64,000 bases of DNA from Antedon mediterranea (taxonomy: Eukaryota > Echinodermata > Crinoidea > Comatulida > Antedonidae). The stretch covers positions 11,120,601 through 11,184,600 of the forward strand of contig NC_092677.1 of NCBI RefSeq assembly GCF_964355755.1, given 5' to 3'. A model generated the notes under the pieces. The model searched no databases. It was not told the DNA's origin and was given only the letters and a program-made list of their open reading frames with translations. The position numbers and the translations under genes were made by a program. Shown here in pieces: positions 1 to 14,300 of the stretch (positions are counted from its first letter, which is position 1; every line of letters begins with the position of its first letter).

Positions 1-831
1 AAATTAATTCATTTTCAATTCACACCACCAGTAAAAAAGTACTATAAAGTATTGTTGTATCAATTAAAATAAATGTATTTGAAATATTAATATTACTTTT
101 GTGAAAAAAAAAACAGAAAAAAGGTGACATGAACATGGTCATGATTAAACATGACTATCATATTTTTAATTATTATCAAATACATTAATATTTATATAAA
201 AATACTTTATATTATCAGGGCTGGTGAAGGAATTTATCAGAAAACATTGGTAAGTCTCTATACTGACAAAACTAAATACAAATGTTAAGAGCGTATATGC
301 ACCTGTGGTGTCCCTTTGAAGTTCTTTTGTAATTGCTGATATAACTTTTAATTATACATCAACTCAAAACAGCACAATAAATATTTTTATCTAAGAAATC
401 ACCTTTTATTAATAAAGCTATAGCTTAATTATTGTATACATCTTCATACGCCACTACGACCTGAACAAAAGCATCTAATCTAGGCTATCTTGCATCTGGG
501 GGTAAATTTGGTTACCCCTGGGGAGTAAGGACAGGATATTATAGTGTAGCATCACCCCCTAGGGTATCATCATTGATATAATCATTATTTAACAATGCCT
601 ATATATTTTTCCAATACTGTCCTGTCAATTACTTGACCCCATAAAATGACCTACTTCTACATAGGGACCTGTTTATTGCTCAAGCTTTTATTAAATTATT
701 ATATTTAGGTTTTCTGTGCATGATTTGGTTAACATTGCTAATACAATATTGGTAACACATTGTCGATATAAATACTGGAAATTAATAGGTCAATTTATCT
801 GGGTTCTTAATGGTTTTGATGCTTCCTTGTG

Positions 832-991
832 ACAAACTATCAAACTATAAACTAGTTGGACAAAAAAAGTGTGATGTGCCCAAATATGGTTGTGATATGT
901 CTAAATATGGTAGTGATATGACATCATCATGTCCATATATGGGCACATCACATTTGTTTGATACTGTCGACAGAGCTTTATTATAAAGCTT
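832..991. mobile_element. MITE family 1, diverged copy
   Basis: Keeps the family core (GTGATGTGCCCAAATATGG, GACATCATCATGTCCATATA) and a right end GTCGACAGAGCTTTA. The left terminus is degraded. Confidence 0.7.
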
Positions 992-1860
992 TCCATCTAG
1001 CCTATTTTTTAACACAGCACCCATCAAAGAAACCTCTAGGTATATAATAGTACTGTTTTATAATAATTCCAATTATTAGACTTCTCTCTAAATTCCTTCT
1101 CCCACCCCACCCCCCCCCCCCCTTTATAACTGTACAATTGGTGTTTAAACACTGCCCCATTTCTATTACACATAAATAATAAATCTATATAAAATGATAT
1201 TTAATTTTTACCCGTAAAAACAGGCAATATAATTGCAACAATAAAACCATATTCTTAAAAAAAAATATACATTGTGAGGTTATGACATTGGTTAGCCAGT
1301 TCATTGACGTCACTGCAGTTTTATTATAGTCTTAATGTTTTTTGTTATTATCGCTTGGCTTGTATTTTGTGTGATCTATTTTTTTTTTTAATCTATAAAA
1401 AAGGAAAACTGACTTGTGTGATCTGTGTAAGAAAAAAATAAATAAAAAAAGAAAATTTACATATGCTTAGTTTGGAGTATGTGTGATTTAAAGTGTTTTA
1501 ATACATCTAATACATTATTACTATAGTCATGGTTACAACCAGGGCATTTAAACTGGTAAACAACTGGACTTTGATATTTGTTGGGAATACTGTCCTTAAT
1601 CATATGTTAGTGAAGTAGGACATTTTCTTATTCTTCCATAGATTATTATTATCATAACTAATTTTGTAAAAAAAAGATAAATAAACAGATAAATAGTTTT
1701 ATTACAAAATATACAAATATTAAAACAATATACATTAATCACTTTCAAACTTAAAAATTGAAGCTGCAGTGAAGTTTCAGCTATGAGAATATTCTTGTGG
1801 AGAAGATCTGAACCTGGACCCTGGGATTGGTAAGTTCACATATAAAGCACCAAGCTACAG

Positions 1861-1896
1861 TCATAGTCATATAGTCATAGTCATAGTCATATATAC
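1861..1896. repeat. Short tandem repeat TCATAG
   Basis: Imperfect TCATAG units, some extended to TCATATAG, covering about 36 bp. Confidence 0.8.
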
Positions 1897-2246
1897 TTTA
1901 TTGTCCATTTAAAAAACAGAAATGTGATTTGAAAACTGGCAAAATACAAAAATATAAAATACAATTTACAAAAACACACACAAAAAGTTAAGAGGCTAAA
2001 AATTGTTAAAATTAGATAAAAATTATTATTATTTAATTATATTATATGATTTATTACAGTGCCACTATTACTATTATGCAGAGATATTATATTAGAATCT
2101 TTCAACACTTCATCATAAACAAATCACAACATATTGAGTCGTGGCAGCTTATGTAGCTAACACTACTTGATCTGAACATGACCATATAAGGGTAACATGA
2201 AAATCCCTTTTAGCTTCAAAGCACCACATAAACAAGTTTCTCCTGA

Positions 2247-2395
2247 TTAAACGATGATGATAATAAAGGTGGCGATCCACCCCATGAGACTACCAATCAG
2301 CAATGAGCTAAAAATCGGTTTCCATGGTGATGTGATACAATGCGATAGATGGTTTATTTTGATGGCATAGGTTAAAATGACCCGACCTTTGCCAC
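2247..2395 (-). CDS. Candidate terminal exon of the MAO gene (hydrophobic tail)
   Basis: Reading leftwards, an acceptor TTTTCAG at 2401-2396 opens a 49-codon frame needing one base from the previous exon. It ends in about 17 mostly hydrophobic residues ([17 protein letters not shown]) before TAA at 2249-2247. MAO proteins end in a single membrane helix, so position, strand and character fit. The exon that should precede it was not found, the required phase cannot be checked, and the same hydrophobicity could arise by chance in AT-rich DNA. Confidence 0.35.
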
Positions 2396-5300
2396 CTGAA
2401 AAACATCTATAAATTATGAATGTGATAACAATGGCCAAAATCGCAGTCCATTTAGTAGATGGGGACGAATTTAAGAATGTACAAGCCTTGACCTTTTGTC
2501 TGTAGTTCAACATCGACCCGCATCATAGGTGTTTTTTCGGTTGTATATTTACTTTAAGTAATAAATCTTTAATTTACACCATCTGTCAAGGGGCTAATCA
2601 GTACATTAAACAACTACATGCTTTGCAATTCATAAATGATGCAAGAAAACCAATTTTAAAATCAATAAGTTAATTTAGCAACACATAAATTAAATTCTCG
2701 TGCCCACTATGGAATCTCTTTGTGTGCGTAAAGATGTAATGTACCTGCATGTAGTGAGCATTATAACAGTTAAAAAAAACATACTTTAAAATTTATGGTA
2801 ATTATATTTTTTCATTTTTTTATAAATGTTATTATTTTATTGTACTAGTGAACCCAGAAAGGCAAATTAAATAAAAAAATTGAGAGAAGAACAGCTAAGT
2901 TAATTAATTCCAGGGTCCTCTTTTAATTTTGGTTATGGTTATTGCATCCTGAATCTTCTTGTGTGTAAATCTATTTCTTTTTTGCCTCACTTATTATGAA
3001 TGTCAATGTCAAAATATATTTCATTTATTCTCACAAATGAAAAATGTATTCCTCATAATTGTCAGTATAGTAGAAACCTTTACTTTTGGACACCCCTATT
3101 CATTCAGGGGACATCTTTATTAAGGGGACACATTCCTATGAAACCAATGAGGGTAAATATGTTCTAACACACTATGGCCAACCTCTATTTAGGGGACACC
3201 CATATCAAGGGAGACACTTTATTGGTCGCAAAGGTCACCTCGTATTTATAGAGGTTCTAATTTTTAGTTAGAAAAATTTAAAAATGATGATAAGGACAAT
3301 GACAATGATTTTTTTTTCCACCTAAATGTAAACTGTTTTTACAGTACCTTTTTTTTCTTATTATACTGTTTATTCTATGGATATGAAGTCTTAAATAAAG
3401 AGAAATGAATGAATGTGATGTGCCCATATATGGACACGATGATGTCATAACACTACCATATTAGCACATCACTTTTTTTTGTCAAACTAGTTTGATAGTG
3501 TAGACAGAGCATTATAATATGCATATCGTCTTGAATGAATGAATAAGACAAATAACTAATATGAACAGTGATAATTGATCTTCCTGAGTTGAATATACAA
3601 CACTGAACTTAAAATGCATCACGAGAATTCAGATTTTTCACTTGCTAATGTGATTGACCTAAAAATTATAGATAGATAGTTGTAATAAAACAGAAGCATT
3701 TCTCTAACGACCTACGTGTATTATCTTAAACACTAAAATTGATTCTGATAATGAGAGGTAAACAACGTCATTGACGCCATTAGGAGAGACACTTGTTAAA
3801 AGGTACTGATAGCGGAGGGTGACATGTTTATGTAGAGCATGGTAATGACTTGGATTGGGGTGAAGAAGATAAGGCTGTTACAATTGGTGTGAGGCTTAAT
3901 TACTTACGGAGGTGGTATTCTATGTGAAAAAATGTCTGATTATCATTATACCTAAATCTTTTCTAAATCTGGTCTATATCTCACTTAACTACTAGGCTTT
4001 CTATTTGTAACCCTTAACCTACATTTTATAGGAAACTTTCACCAACAAACAATTTTCCTTTTCGATCTGAAGAATATTGTAAATTTGGGAGAGTTTCTGG
4101 TTTTCATGGAGTCTGATTTTGAGATAGTTGAATGTTCATTATTAGCATATGTCTAGTGGAAATAACCCCTACTCTTCTTTGTATTTTTTTTCTAATCATT
4201 TCCAATGCACACATTTCAACACCACCTTCTGTATGGATGATCAAAAAATAGTGAGACAGTTTGCTGCTGTCCTAGTAGCCTATATCATCGACTGGCAGGT
4301 CACACAAATAAATGTAAATCAAATAGTGTTGACAAGAAATAGATCACTGTCTATCAAACAGGTACTTAAGATTTACAACAATGATAACTAACAATTAGAC
4401 AGGTGAACACAAACAACATGTAAACATACAGGTGATGGCACTAGTGACAAACATGCCACCAACACTACAGTACTATTAGGCCGATGATGTTTGCAAAACA
4501 AATTTGTTTATAGCACTTTCGCAGCTGAAGAAAAGCAGGGGCGGATCCAGCATTATAGATTAGGGGGGACTAAATATTTCATAAATGATAAAAATGATCC
4601 GTCAGGTTGCAGAAAAATAATAATAGTCATTATTTTATTTGTAAAAGTTAATTTTAGGTTTAGGTGGGGGGGGGGGGAGGCTAAAGCCTGTTTAGCCCCG
4701 CCTAAATCTGCGCCTGAAAAGTGATGTCGGTAAAAAACTACAGTAATTCATCTTTGGGGACACCACAGTGGAACACATCTATTAAGGGAACACCCTTTGA
4801 ATAAACCGGTTTCTCATTAATGTTTCTGGTTGGTTATGTAATGATGACCATTATCCACATAGAGTCAGCACCTTCTGAGGTAAAATCAATCTGAAACCGT
4901 GATTGCGTTACAGCTAAAAATCAAGGCCGGAAAAAATTGTGGTGTTTGAAACTTACGATCATTTTTGGCGATTATTATTTTCGTGTGTGTGCGTGAACCC
5001 ATTTTTGCAGACAAGAAAATAACACTTTTAAAACTGTATTTCCCTGCTCAATAGAAAAAGTAAAAATCAACATATATACTTGGGCCACCATAAACGTAAG
5101 GAAACTAAAATATAAACAGAAGATAAGAACTCAATGTCATCAGGAACTAATGAATAGAAAACATGGAAAACAGAATGATTAAGATAAGGTAACAGGAAAA
5201 CTATAAAATATAACGTTTAATTAACTCGAATAGTTTAGTTAAGGAAACAATAAAACCAGACGGTGTGAGTAAAATGCAGGGCCGCAGCCATCATGAGGCA

Positions 5301-8300
5301 GACAAGGTGCTCATCTCGTCTGAAATTTTCAGTTTTCACCACCTACCCCAAATCCCCAGCACAGCTTATCATATTTTATGTTATTCATTATATTTAAAGC
5401 ATCTTTGCCTTGTCTGTTTTTACCTCGCTACAGCCTTGAATGAATCTAAAATAAAGCTTCACATTTTTTAACAGCGAGGAAAAGATATATATGATATATA
5501 TATATACCAATGAAACTAAAAAATATAGAGAAAATAGATACAACCCTCACCTAATAAAATTAAAAAGAGAAATACATTTCTTAAAAATTGTATTATATTG
5601 TTTTATACATTACTGTAATTCCTGTGAATTTCAATTTTGTTTAAACTAGATAATGAATTGTTTTATGTGTCAAAATATATCGTTACATAACAGCTCCTCC
5701 TCTATCCTTCTCTGGGAATTAAACGACAAATGAAAACCTGCTTGTCACAGGTCCTACAATATTAATGTTTTATGAATTAATTGAGAAAAAGAAAAAAAAA
5801 ATATTATGACCCTAAAATTATAAAATTTCAACATAGTTTGGCTTTGCAATGAAATGATGACCAAATTGAATAATGTGTAATCTAAATACAAATTCAATGT
5901 ACTAATGTTGTTAAAATAGTATCAGTAAATGTATTGTTGATTTTAAAATACAGTAATAATATAACAAATAGTAACAATTGAGTATTAATAAAAATTGCAT
6001 TCAAAAAGCGAAGATTTAGTAATAAGTAGGATGTATTCTGCCTTTGTAACAGTGTGAGAATAATAACTAAAGAAAACAAAGAAAAATAAAAGCCAAGGTC
6101 AGGGATAGATATTAATATCATAAACACATGCTTAATATCAACTAAAAAACTTCAATACAATGACCCTGATTGAAAATTAAATTAAGATAAAAAAGGGCGA
6201 CCCGCTTTTCTTTAAGAAGCTTTTTCAGATAAAAACTGATTGGCAGGAGTTATGTTTGTTTAGCCAATCATAACAATATGATTTAATTGTACTAAGTGTT
6301 GTGTCTCATGTCATTGTTTTAATAACTTGGTAAACACATTTTATGGTCAGCTCCTCCCACTCTTCTTAACACTAGAGGGCAGAAGACATCTTTTGGAAAA
6401 GGTGTTTTAAGAAAACAAAAAATACAAATTTAAAAATTTGTATTTTTTGTTTTCTTATAGCCTACTTAAAATATATATTATATAATAAGGGCTATTGTTG
6501 CCCGGAAGCTCTGCTAACTTTTCTGGATGTTTTACTTTATCGTTTTGATTTAGCTTCTCGCTTTTTTTTGTATCTCCATTGAAATCCAGCCACTGATACC
6601 CACAGTATTGTCATTTTTTTCAGTATTTTGCTTTTGGATTTATATATAATATATATATAATACATAGTCAGTTTGGTTTAGATATTTTAAAGCAAGTGTG
6701 TACATTGGATTAGTTTAAATTAAAAAAGAAATTATCAGCAAGCGTAGTGGGGCTGTAGATTGGTGGTTAACATGCTTGCCTTTCCATTCTAAAGGTCCAG
6801 GGTTTAATCTTGACCTAGTTGTAACTCACAACTCCTCTCCCTAAGCCTCATATGAGAGCAAAATAAATAAATGTTAAAAATAGTTCATCCATCCTGTAAT
6901 TTGTGAGTTATCTTGTTGTTGGATGTGGTATTTAAAAAAAAGAAAATTCTTTAAAAAGAAAAAAAAAATTTTTTTTTTTAAAAGTTTCGTGTTTTGTGAA
7001 GACATTTCGAAACAGAATCTGTGTCATGGCTGGTGATGCTCTTGTCTGTAAAAGTCTAGGCAAAAAGTTTTATTTATCTAACATTTTAACAACACAAAAA
7101 CAAGACAATTTAAAGTTATTCTTACTTTCCGTATGAAGTTAGAACCCCTGGTGGCGTGGCACCCATGTAACAGCCTCCTGAAAACTCCTCCTCCATCCAG
7201 TTATGTTCAATGTAATCAACAGGCTACAAAAAAACATTTCAAATCATAAACTCTAATACAAATCTGTACAAGATTTCAAAAGTTTAAAATATAATTAATT
7301 AAGTTCTTACCATTATATTGTATTAGTCTCCCTTGAATAGAGGTATATCCCAAAGGAGGAGTCCTACTGTATTTGTTGAAGGAGTGTGGGAGGGTTGTTA
7401 TACTAACTACAGTAGAACCATTCATTGGAATATTATAGGGAAACTTTCCCATGACATGAACGAGGAGAAATATATGTTCTCTATAACCAACCCTTTGGGG
7501 ACACCTCTATCAAGGGGAAACTTGTCCTGACTGTGTCCCTACCAACCCTTAAGGGGACACCTCTATCAAGGGGAAACTTGTCCTGACTGTGTCCCTACCA
7601 ACCCTTAAGGGGACACCTCTATCAAGGGAGAACTTGTCCTGACGGTGTCCCTACCAACCCTTAAGGGGACACCTCTATCAAGGGGAAACTTGTCCTGACG
7701 GTGTCCCCTTAATAGGGGTTCTACTATATATGCATATTTTAAACTAAATAATGTAAGAATGTTCTTATGCACTATGCACTATTAATTATTACTTGTAATT
7801 AATCAATTATTGGATATGCAGTTGTAAACAAGTGTAATTTTAGGGTTTTCTTAAATAGTGCTTCTGTAGTTACACACAGGAGTGGATTGAAAGAGTGTGA
7901 GGTGGTGGTCTTGTGTAAAGTATATTGTCTCAACCAATCTGACACTGACTAAAAAAACCTGAGGTGGTTCAACCATAATTTTGGAAAGTTGGTCTGATAG
8001 ATAGTGCAAACCTACAATCTGAAGAATGTTATTCACTTTATAGCGTTTAGTCCATTCATATACCCTTTTCACATCTACATAAATTGTTACAACGTGTAAC
8101 AAGTTGTAACCAGGTTTGATCTACACGCTTTCACACATGCATACGCGAACCATTAGAAATCTCAGGAGAAATAGTTGCACACAATTTGATTGCTATGATT
8201 GGTCAGTATCAGGGCAATACACGCATATGCAGTAACTCGGGACATCTCGGGACAAAAACAGGCCTTTTATCAGTGTGTTTTACAAGGGACCCCGGGAAAT

Positions 8301-11300
8301 CTCGGGAGATTTTTCACAAAATTGTCATTACACTATGCAAACCTGTTACAAGTTATATTTTTCAGGTGTGAAAGGGTAATAGTCAATATACTTACGTGTA
8401 AGGCTTTCTCTGAATTGAACGCTTTACAGTAATACTGAACAACTCTTTCTTTTCTATAATAGCAAACAAAAAAAATAGTCAAAGATATATAGTTCCAAAT
8501 CAACATATTTCATACATGTATGTATGTATATTTCATGTATGTATTCAATTTTAACAATATCACTGGATATAAACAAGGCCAACAGCCATTCGCGTGCTAC
8601 AATGCATAGTGATACCGGACCGACAGACCGACCGACATAGTGAACTAAAAGCAAAGAGTGCGCAATAATATTTAACGCGCAGTGCGCGCGCAAAAATATG
8701 CGCATTCATGGCAATTTTGTAAACGCTTAAAATTGCCTGAAACGTACTCTTATTTCATCGAAAATAAATTTTGAAAATTTTAAGCGCGCGTACGCATGCG
8801 TTGCATGCGCTACGCACGTAATTGTATTGCCATATGATGATTTATGCCCTGAAATTTATGAGTACCAAATTTTATTTAATTGTGATTCATGGTTGTGAAG
8901 ATATGATTACAAACGTGATTTTGTTAAATCGTGCGTAGACCGCGTAATTTTGTATTGCGCACCGTGAAAACATAACCACATTGATTCCTGGCCATAAGGA
9001 ATATACTGTGAAAAATTGACCTAGCTAGATTAAACTGATATCAAGATAAGGTCAGAAAGCGATAAAACGCATAGTGATACCGGACCGACAGACCGACAGA
9101 CCGACCGACATAGTGAACTATAGAGTCGCTTCCACGCGACTAAAAACATCATAGGTTAAATATATGAATTACATACCTTTCTTCTTTAGTTAAATGACAA
9201 ACTTCTCTGGCCCGTTGACCATTAATAAATCTGTATGTAGGAGGAATACAAATAACATATGAAATTCTTTAATCAAATACCTGTATAGCTTTATATAATA
9301 TGTATGTTTTGCTATAGAGGAATCGATTTATTATCTGTATTTGTCACTAATGGTATTGTAATTTTTTTAACATTTTGTTTTAAAGTTCTGATGTCGATGT
9401 TACTTAACATGTTTGCATGAACTGGGGTCACTTACCCCATAATAGCTGGGTATGACCCATCTGGTTTTGTATCATCTTGTGTGCCACCAACAATGTCATC
9501 AGATAGAGCAATACCACAATAATCTGCAATTGTAATAACAATATCCTAGATTTATAAAGCACTTACAGTAATGTGTGAAACTGCTAAGCGCTGTACATAT
9601 TATTACCCTGGTACAGAAACATACTTCCATGCTAGCCAGCGTAAAGTTGTGTCTTGACCTTACCAGGCACGGATATTTGTTTTCGTGAGTTGTGGAAACG
9701 TCACAAAATAAACATGAATATTCATTAGTCATATCCATAAAGGTGTGATGTAAGAATTGAGCTAACTACAATTCGCTAACGAAAACTCTTTCCATCGAGC
9801 CGTCTGTGTGTAATGGTTTAGACAATAGAATATGCATGTCAATGTATGAGGTTCGAATCCCAACTTTTTTTTAACTTTATAGTGATATTATTTAGAGGGT
9901 TATAAGTTATATTTTCACATAAGAAGCCTCCAATTTATGTTCGAAAAAAAAATCGCTACCAGGCAGCAAGCAAGAGGCAAACGTTGAATTCAAACCCACA
10001 CTCTCACAATCAGTAGTCCAAGGTCCATCTCCAGTTTTCATCTCTAAAGATTCCTGTGTCGAAAAGCTGCCATCAAATGGGGTTCATTCATTTGTCCACA
10101 ATTAAGTGGCTGAAATGGACTAGAACAAGAATAAACATGGTTTTAAACCAAAAAGCTTGAACTATGGTCGAGGAGTGCCTACAATTTTGAACATGGATAT
10201 CAACTTACCAAGATTTCTCCACCATGTTGTGTCATAGTACATTATTGTCTTGATACATGAACCCATTGGCATTCTTTGAATTAGCTGCAAAATAGAAGAA
10301 TGTACAAGGTGAAAAAAATGTGATACAGATTTATGGTAATCATTATAGTATGGTCTTTGCACAACTTTTGTGATCACCCACAGGGGTTGTTAGTTTAAAG
10401 GTTACAGAGGTCCAAACTTGAAAAATAAAATAAATATCGGGAGACTTTATAAAGAGTGGTCAAATGATATAGGGCACTTTTATAACCATTTCGGCATTAG
10501 CTTCAGCAATGGGTACGCCAGGTGCTTTTGAAGCGCGGCATATGCCCACACGCATTGTGGAAAATAAGTCACCAATTTTCTTTTTGAGATTTTCAGATAT
10601 TGCGCCTTGCCTTTGTTAATGGTAACAGTAAATCTCCACTGTCCTTTTCAGATATTCTGCCTTGCTTTTTTAATGGTAATACAGTTAGTAAATCTCACCT
10701 GGTTTCTAAGTGCTGGTAATGGTGGGTTAAATGAGATCCTTCCAATTATTGCTTGGGGTACAGCACTGATTACATATGATGCCTACAAAACAAAAGATGA
10801 TGTTATTAACTATCTTACTCTTAGTAAAATTCACCAAATCTCTGCGTGTCTGTCCGACTTTATTCAGAAACTTGGGGTCCCCAATTTTAAACTTGGTAGG
10901 TGGGTACAGCTTGGTATAAGAATGTTTGAAATTGTGTTTATTAGGTCATCAAGGTCAAAGATCAATTTCAAATCTCAAAATTGTAGGTACATGTAGGCCT
11001 AATATAATTATCTATATTTACAAAAATGCACTGATGAAGGGCTAGTGTTGCCCGAAAGCTCTACTAACTTTTCTGGCTGTTTACTTTATCGTTTTGATTT
11101 AGCTTTTTGCTTTTTATTTTTGTATCTCCATTGAGATCCAGCCACTGATACCCACAGCATTGTCATTTTTTTCAGTAATTTGCCTTTGGATTTACAAAAA
11201 TGATATATATAAACACAACAGGCACAGAACATGAATTCTAAACCGCCCGGTGATATACTAAAATTTAATTAGTTAATTTGAAACGATAAAGATGAGAAAA

Positions 11301-14300
11301 TCTGTGGGAATGAAAAAAAGTCCATATTTATATACTTTAACATTTTCTTAATTCGATTGGGTATTTATAACATTTATAAACCTGATATATTTCTCCAGAT
11401 TTAACAGTAACCATAATAATATCATCTTTTGATTGGTCAATCTTATTTACAGGATTTGATAAAAGAACACGATCTGAAATAAAAAATATAAGAATTAGTT
11501 GTAACATTAAAAATATTTGACTTATTTTTCAATAAAAGAATTGTAAATTGAAATGTTTTTGAAATTTTTAAGCAATAATTTTAGATTTTTAAGATGTTTT
11601 AAAATTATGTTATGCTAAAAATGATGCTGTGCAAAATCTTAATTATCCATTTATTGAGTGTTTTAAGGTTAAAGTTCAAATACATACTGCCTAATCTTTC
11701 AGCAATCTTTTGACTAATTAGTTGTGATCCTCCAATCATTTTCCTTTCTTGTCCGCCGTTGGAAGTACTGATGAAGCGAAGAAGACCTGTAAGCAATACA
11801 AATACATTAAATTTTCCTTTCATCATATAACCTAGGAAAATGCACTTCATTTTCTTATAGTTATTTGCGTACAAAAAGATTGTTAGATTGTTTAGTATTT
11901 ACAATATATGAATGTTATTATGTAAAAAAAAATATTAGTAAAATTAGTTAAGAGCCCAATATTAATAATCTCTTAAAAATAGATCAAAAAGTAATTCATA
12001 ATTTTATTTTAGCTGTTAAAAGGAAAGACCATGCTCCTACTCCTCTGGATTCACCCAAGGAAGCCTTTCTGATCAGTTAAAAACTTTTATTATCTGATTT
12101 GGTATAATAAGAGGTCTTTGTGTAAACACTTTTATTTGTTAATTCTTTTTCCATAACTTATTGATGAAATTGTACATTATCTAATTTTCATGGAATAAAA
12201 TTTGTTTTGATTGATTGTTAAGACACACCTCCACCACATTTAATATACCACAGAAAGTACAGAAATGACAGGTCCCTAGGCTCTGTTGCAAAGGCCAATC
12301 GTACAAACATCGTCGTCACTTCCTTAGTAAAGCTACACCAACAGTTTTTATCCATCCAATTCTCTACACTCAGATTATCATATTCCAATGCATGTGCACA
12401 CTTCCATGGTGCCTCCAATGGAATCTGAAAAAATATATAAATGAAAGCACTCAGAAGCTGAGTGAATTACTTGGCAAAATGTATGGCAAAACTATATTCG
12501 GCGAGAGAGGGCTCACTGCTTAATATTTCGATCCATGTTAAAAGAATACAGAGGGTGTGTTATTTCTTATAGAAAGATACAGGTAGGTAAGATTTTAATA
12601 AAGTCTTTCTAATCTTTCAAAAATGTGTAAATCTGTGGATTGTGTCAATCATGGTATCTGTGATAGCGTTAAGTCTGCCCTTTTTCACAATGATTTTGAC
12701 ACCTTATAACTTGTTAAAACCATTTTGATTCGTGTGAATCTTCATTCTGATGTGTTTATTTTTGCTGTACAGTTTTTATATGTTTCTCCTAAGGAAAGTG
12801 AATCAATTTGAATTTGAATAATAAGCTTTTGTGACCTGATCAATATATATATATTTTCAAGTGATTGTAAAACAAGTCTTCTCAGAACTAGAGGTACAGT
12901 ATACTCTTCTGTGTTGTGTGGACTAAAGAATCCAGTTTATCTTTCGGAAGAGTAAGGCGTTACACTGGTGTTCTGGTTCATCTCAGCCACTGTTTTTATT
13001 TTAGTTTTATTTCAACAATATTTTACAAGGGTGGTCCATCTAGCCTTCGAAGCTGATCAGGGTGGTCATTATGGACTGACGTCTGGTGCTAGTTGGTGGC
13101 AGATGTTTGACACAAAGCGAGTACCCTTAGGGGAGAGAAAACTTGTTGTCTACACCATATTGTCAGTAAGTCAGCCCAAAAGACTATGAGTCACAGGTTA
13201 TCCTCATACATTTACTAACCTCTTTTGCAAGTTCATCAAATAACCTCCAGTTACTGATGTAGTCCATGACCAAAAATGGGTTGTGGATACTTGGCAAAGA
13301 CCCTCGGAACGTCCGTACTTTGTCCTGTAATACAAAAATGAGAACAAAGTGAATTTCATTTCATTAATTGTTAAGAATAAATTGGAACTGGAGTATACAA
13401 TTTCATAAAGCTCTGTCTACACTATAAAACTAGTTTGATAAAATATGTGCCCAAATATGGTAGTGAAATGGCCAAACATGGTAATAATATTTCATCATCT
13501 TGTCCAAATATGGGCACATCATATGTTGTTGTCACATAAAGTGTGATAGGGTAGACAGGGCTTTAAGCAAAACAAAATTGTAAAAAATATATGCCAACAG
13601 CTTAGGAATCAACTATGGTTGGTACGATATGTTCAATTTGGTTTTCACTTTTTGTGAAGTGGAACATCATAGTTCTTAATTGTAAGAAAGAGCAACAGAG
13701 ATCAGCATGAGTCCACAATAAAGCTTGGTACCATACTTAATATATACATGGATTTGGCTGATCAAAGTTAACACAGGTCAGCTATATTCATCAGATCAAG
13801 CATATATTCTGTTTAGGATTGTCTGAGCACATGGGATTACAGAATGCTTATAAATACAGTACATTTTTTTTCTAAATTAGAAATTAAAAAGCAGATTTGT
13901 ATAAAATTGTACCTTCAGCAGCAATATACTTTTTTCTTCTTCGTTAACCTTGTAGTTACCAACCCCAAGTTCTTTTCCGAGACGTATGATTCTGTTCTGT
14001 GTCGGGCCAATGTAGGACCCACCTACATCAACATACTTCGTTTTGGATTCCTGTTACAGATAAACAAGGTATCAAATAAGGTATCATTTCAGCTGTTGCT
14101 ATTTTTTTAAAGCAATAATCTAAACAAATTAAATAAACCAAAAACTAAGTGAAATATTTTGAAAAATGCAGAGAGCAACAGAGGTACGATATTTAATATT
14201 TCGACCCATATTATTGTGGACAGACATATAAACGCCGTTTGGTGGCAGCACTCAACATAGGAGAGAAGAAAGTTATGGTATGTGTTGTCCACATCTGTGT

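Larger units (their letters stand above)
1..2246. other. Intergenic DNA downstream of MAO, no gene seen
   Basis: AT-rich sequence with no supported coding exon on either strand. It holds one MITE copy (about 832-991), a poly-C run near 1107-1122 and a short TCATAG tandem at 1861-1896. The short ORFs here have no codon or motif support. Confidence 0.6.

Noticed and set aside
5894-6127. Hydrophobic minus ORF of 77 codons as a membrane protein or the MAO tail
   Set aside because: The Leu/Ile richness is what AT-rich DNA gives by chance; there is no supporting splice site in the needed phase and no MAO motif.
7488-7712. CRISPR-like array
   Set aside because: Units are contiguous tandem repeats with no distinct spacers, in a eukaryotic intron.
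10607-10996. Plus-strand ORF of 129 codons
   Set aside because: It covers the complement of MAO exon 8 (10699-10782), whose minus-strand splice sites and protein match are clear; the plus frame has no recognisable motif.
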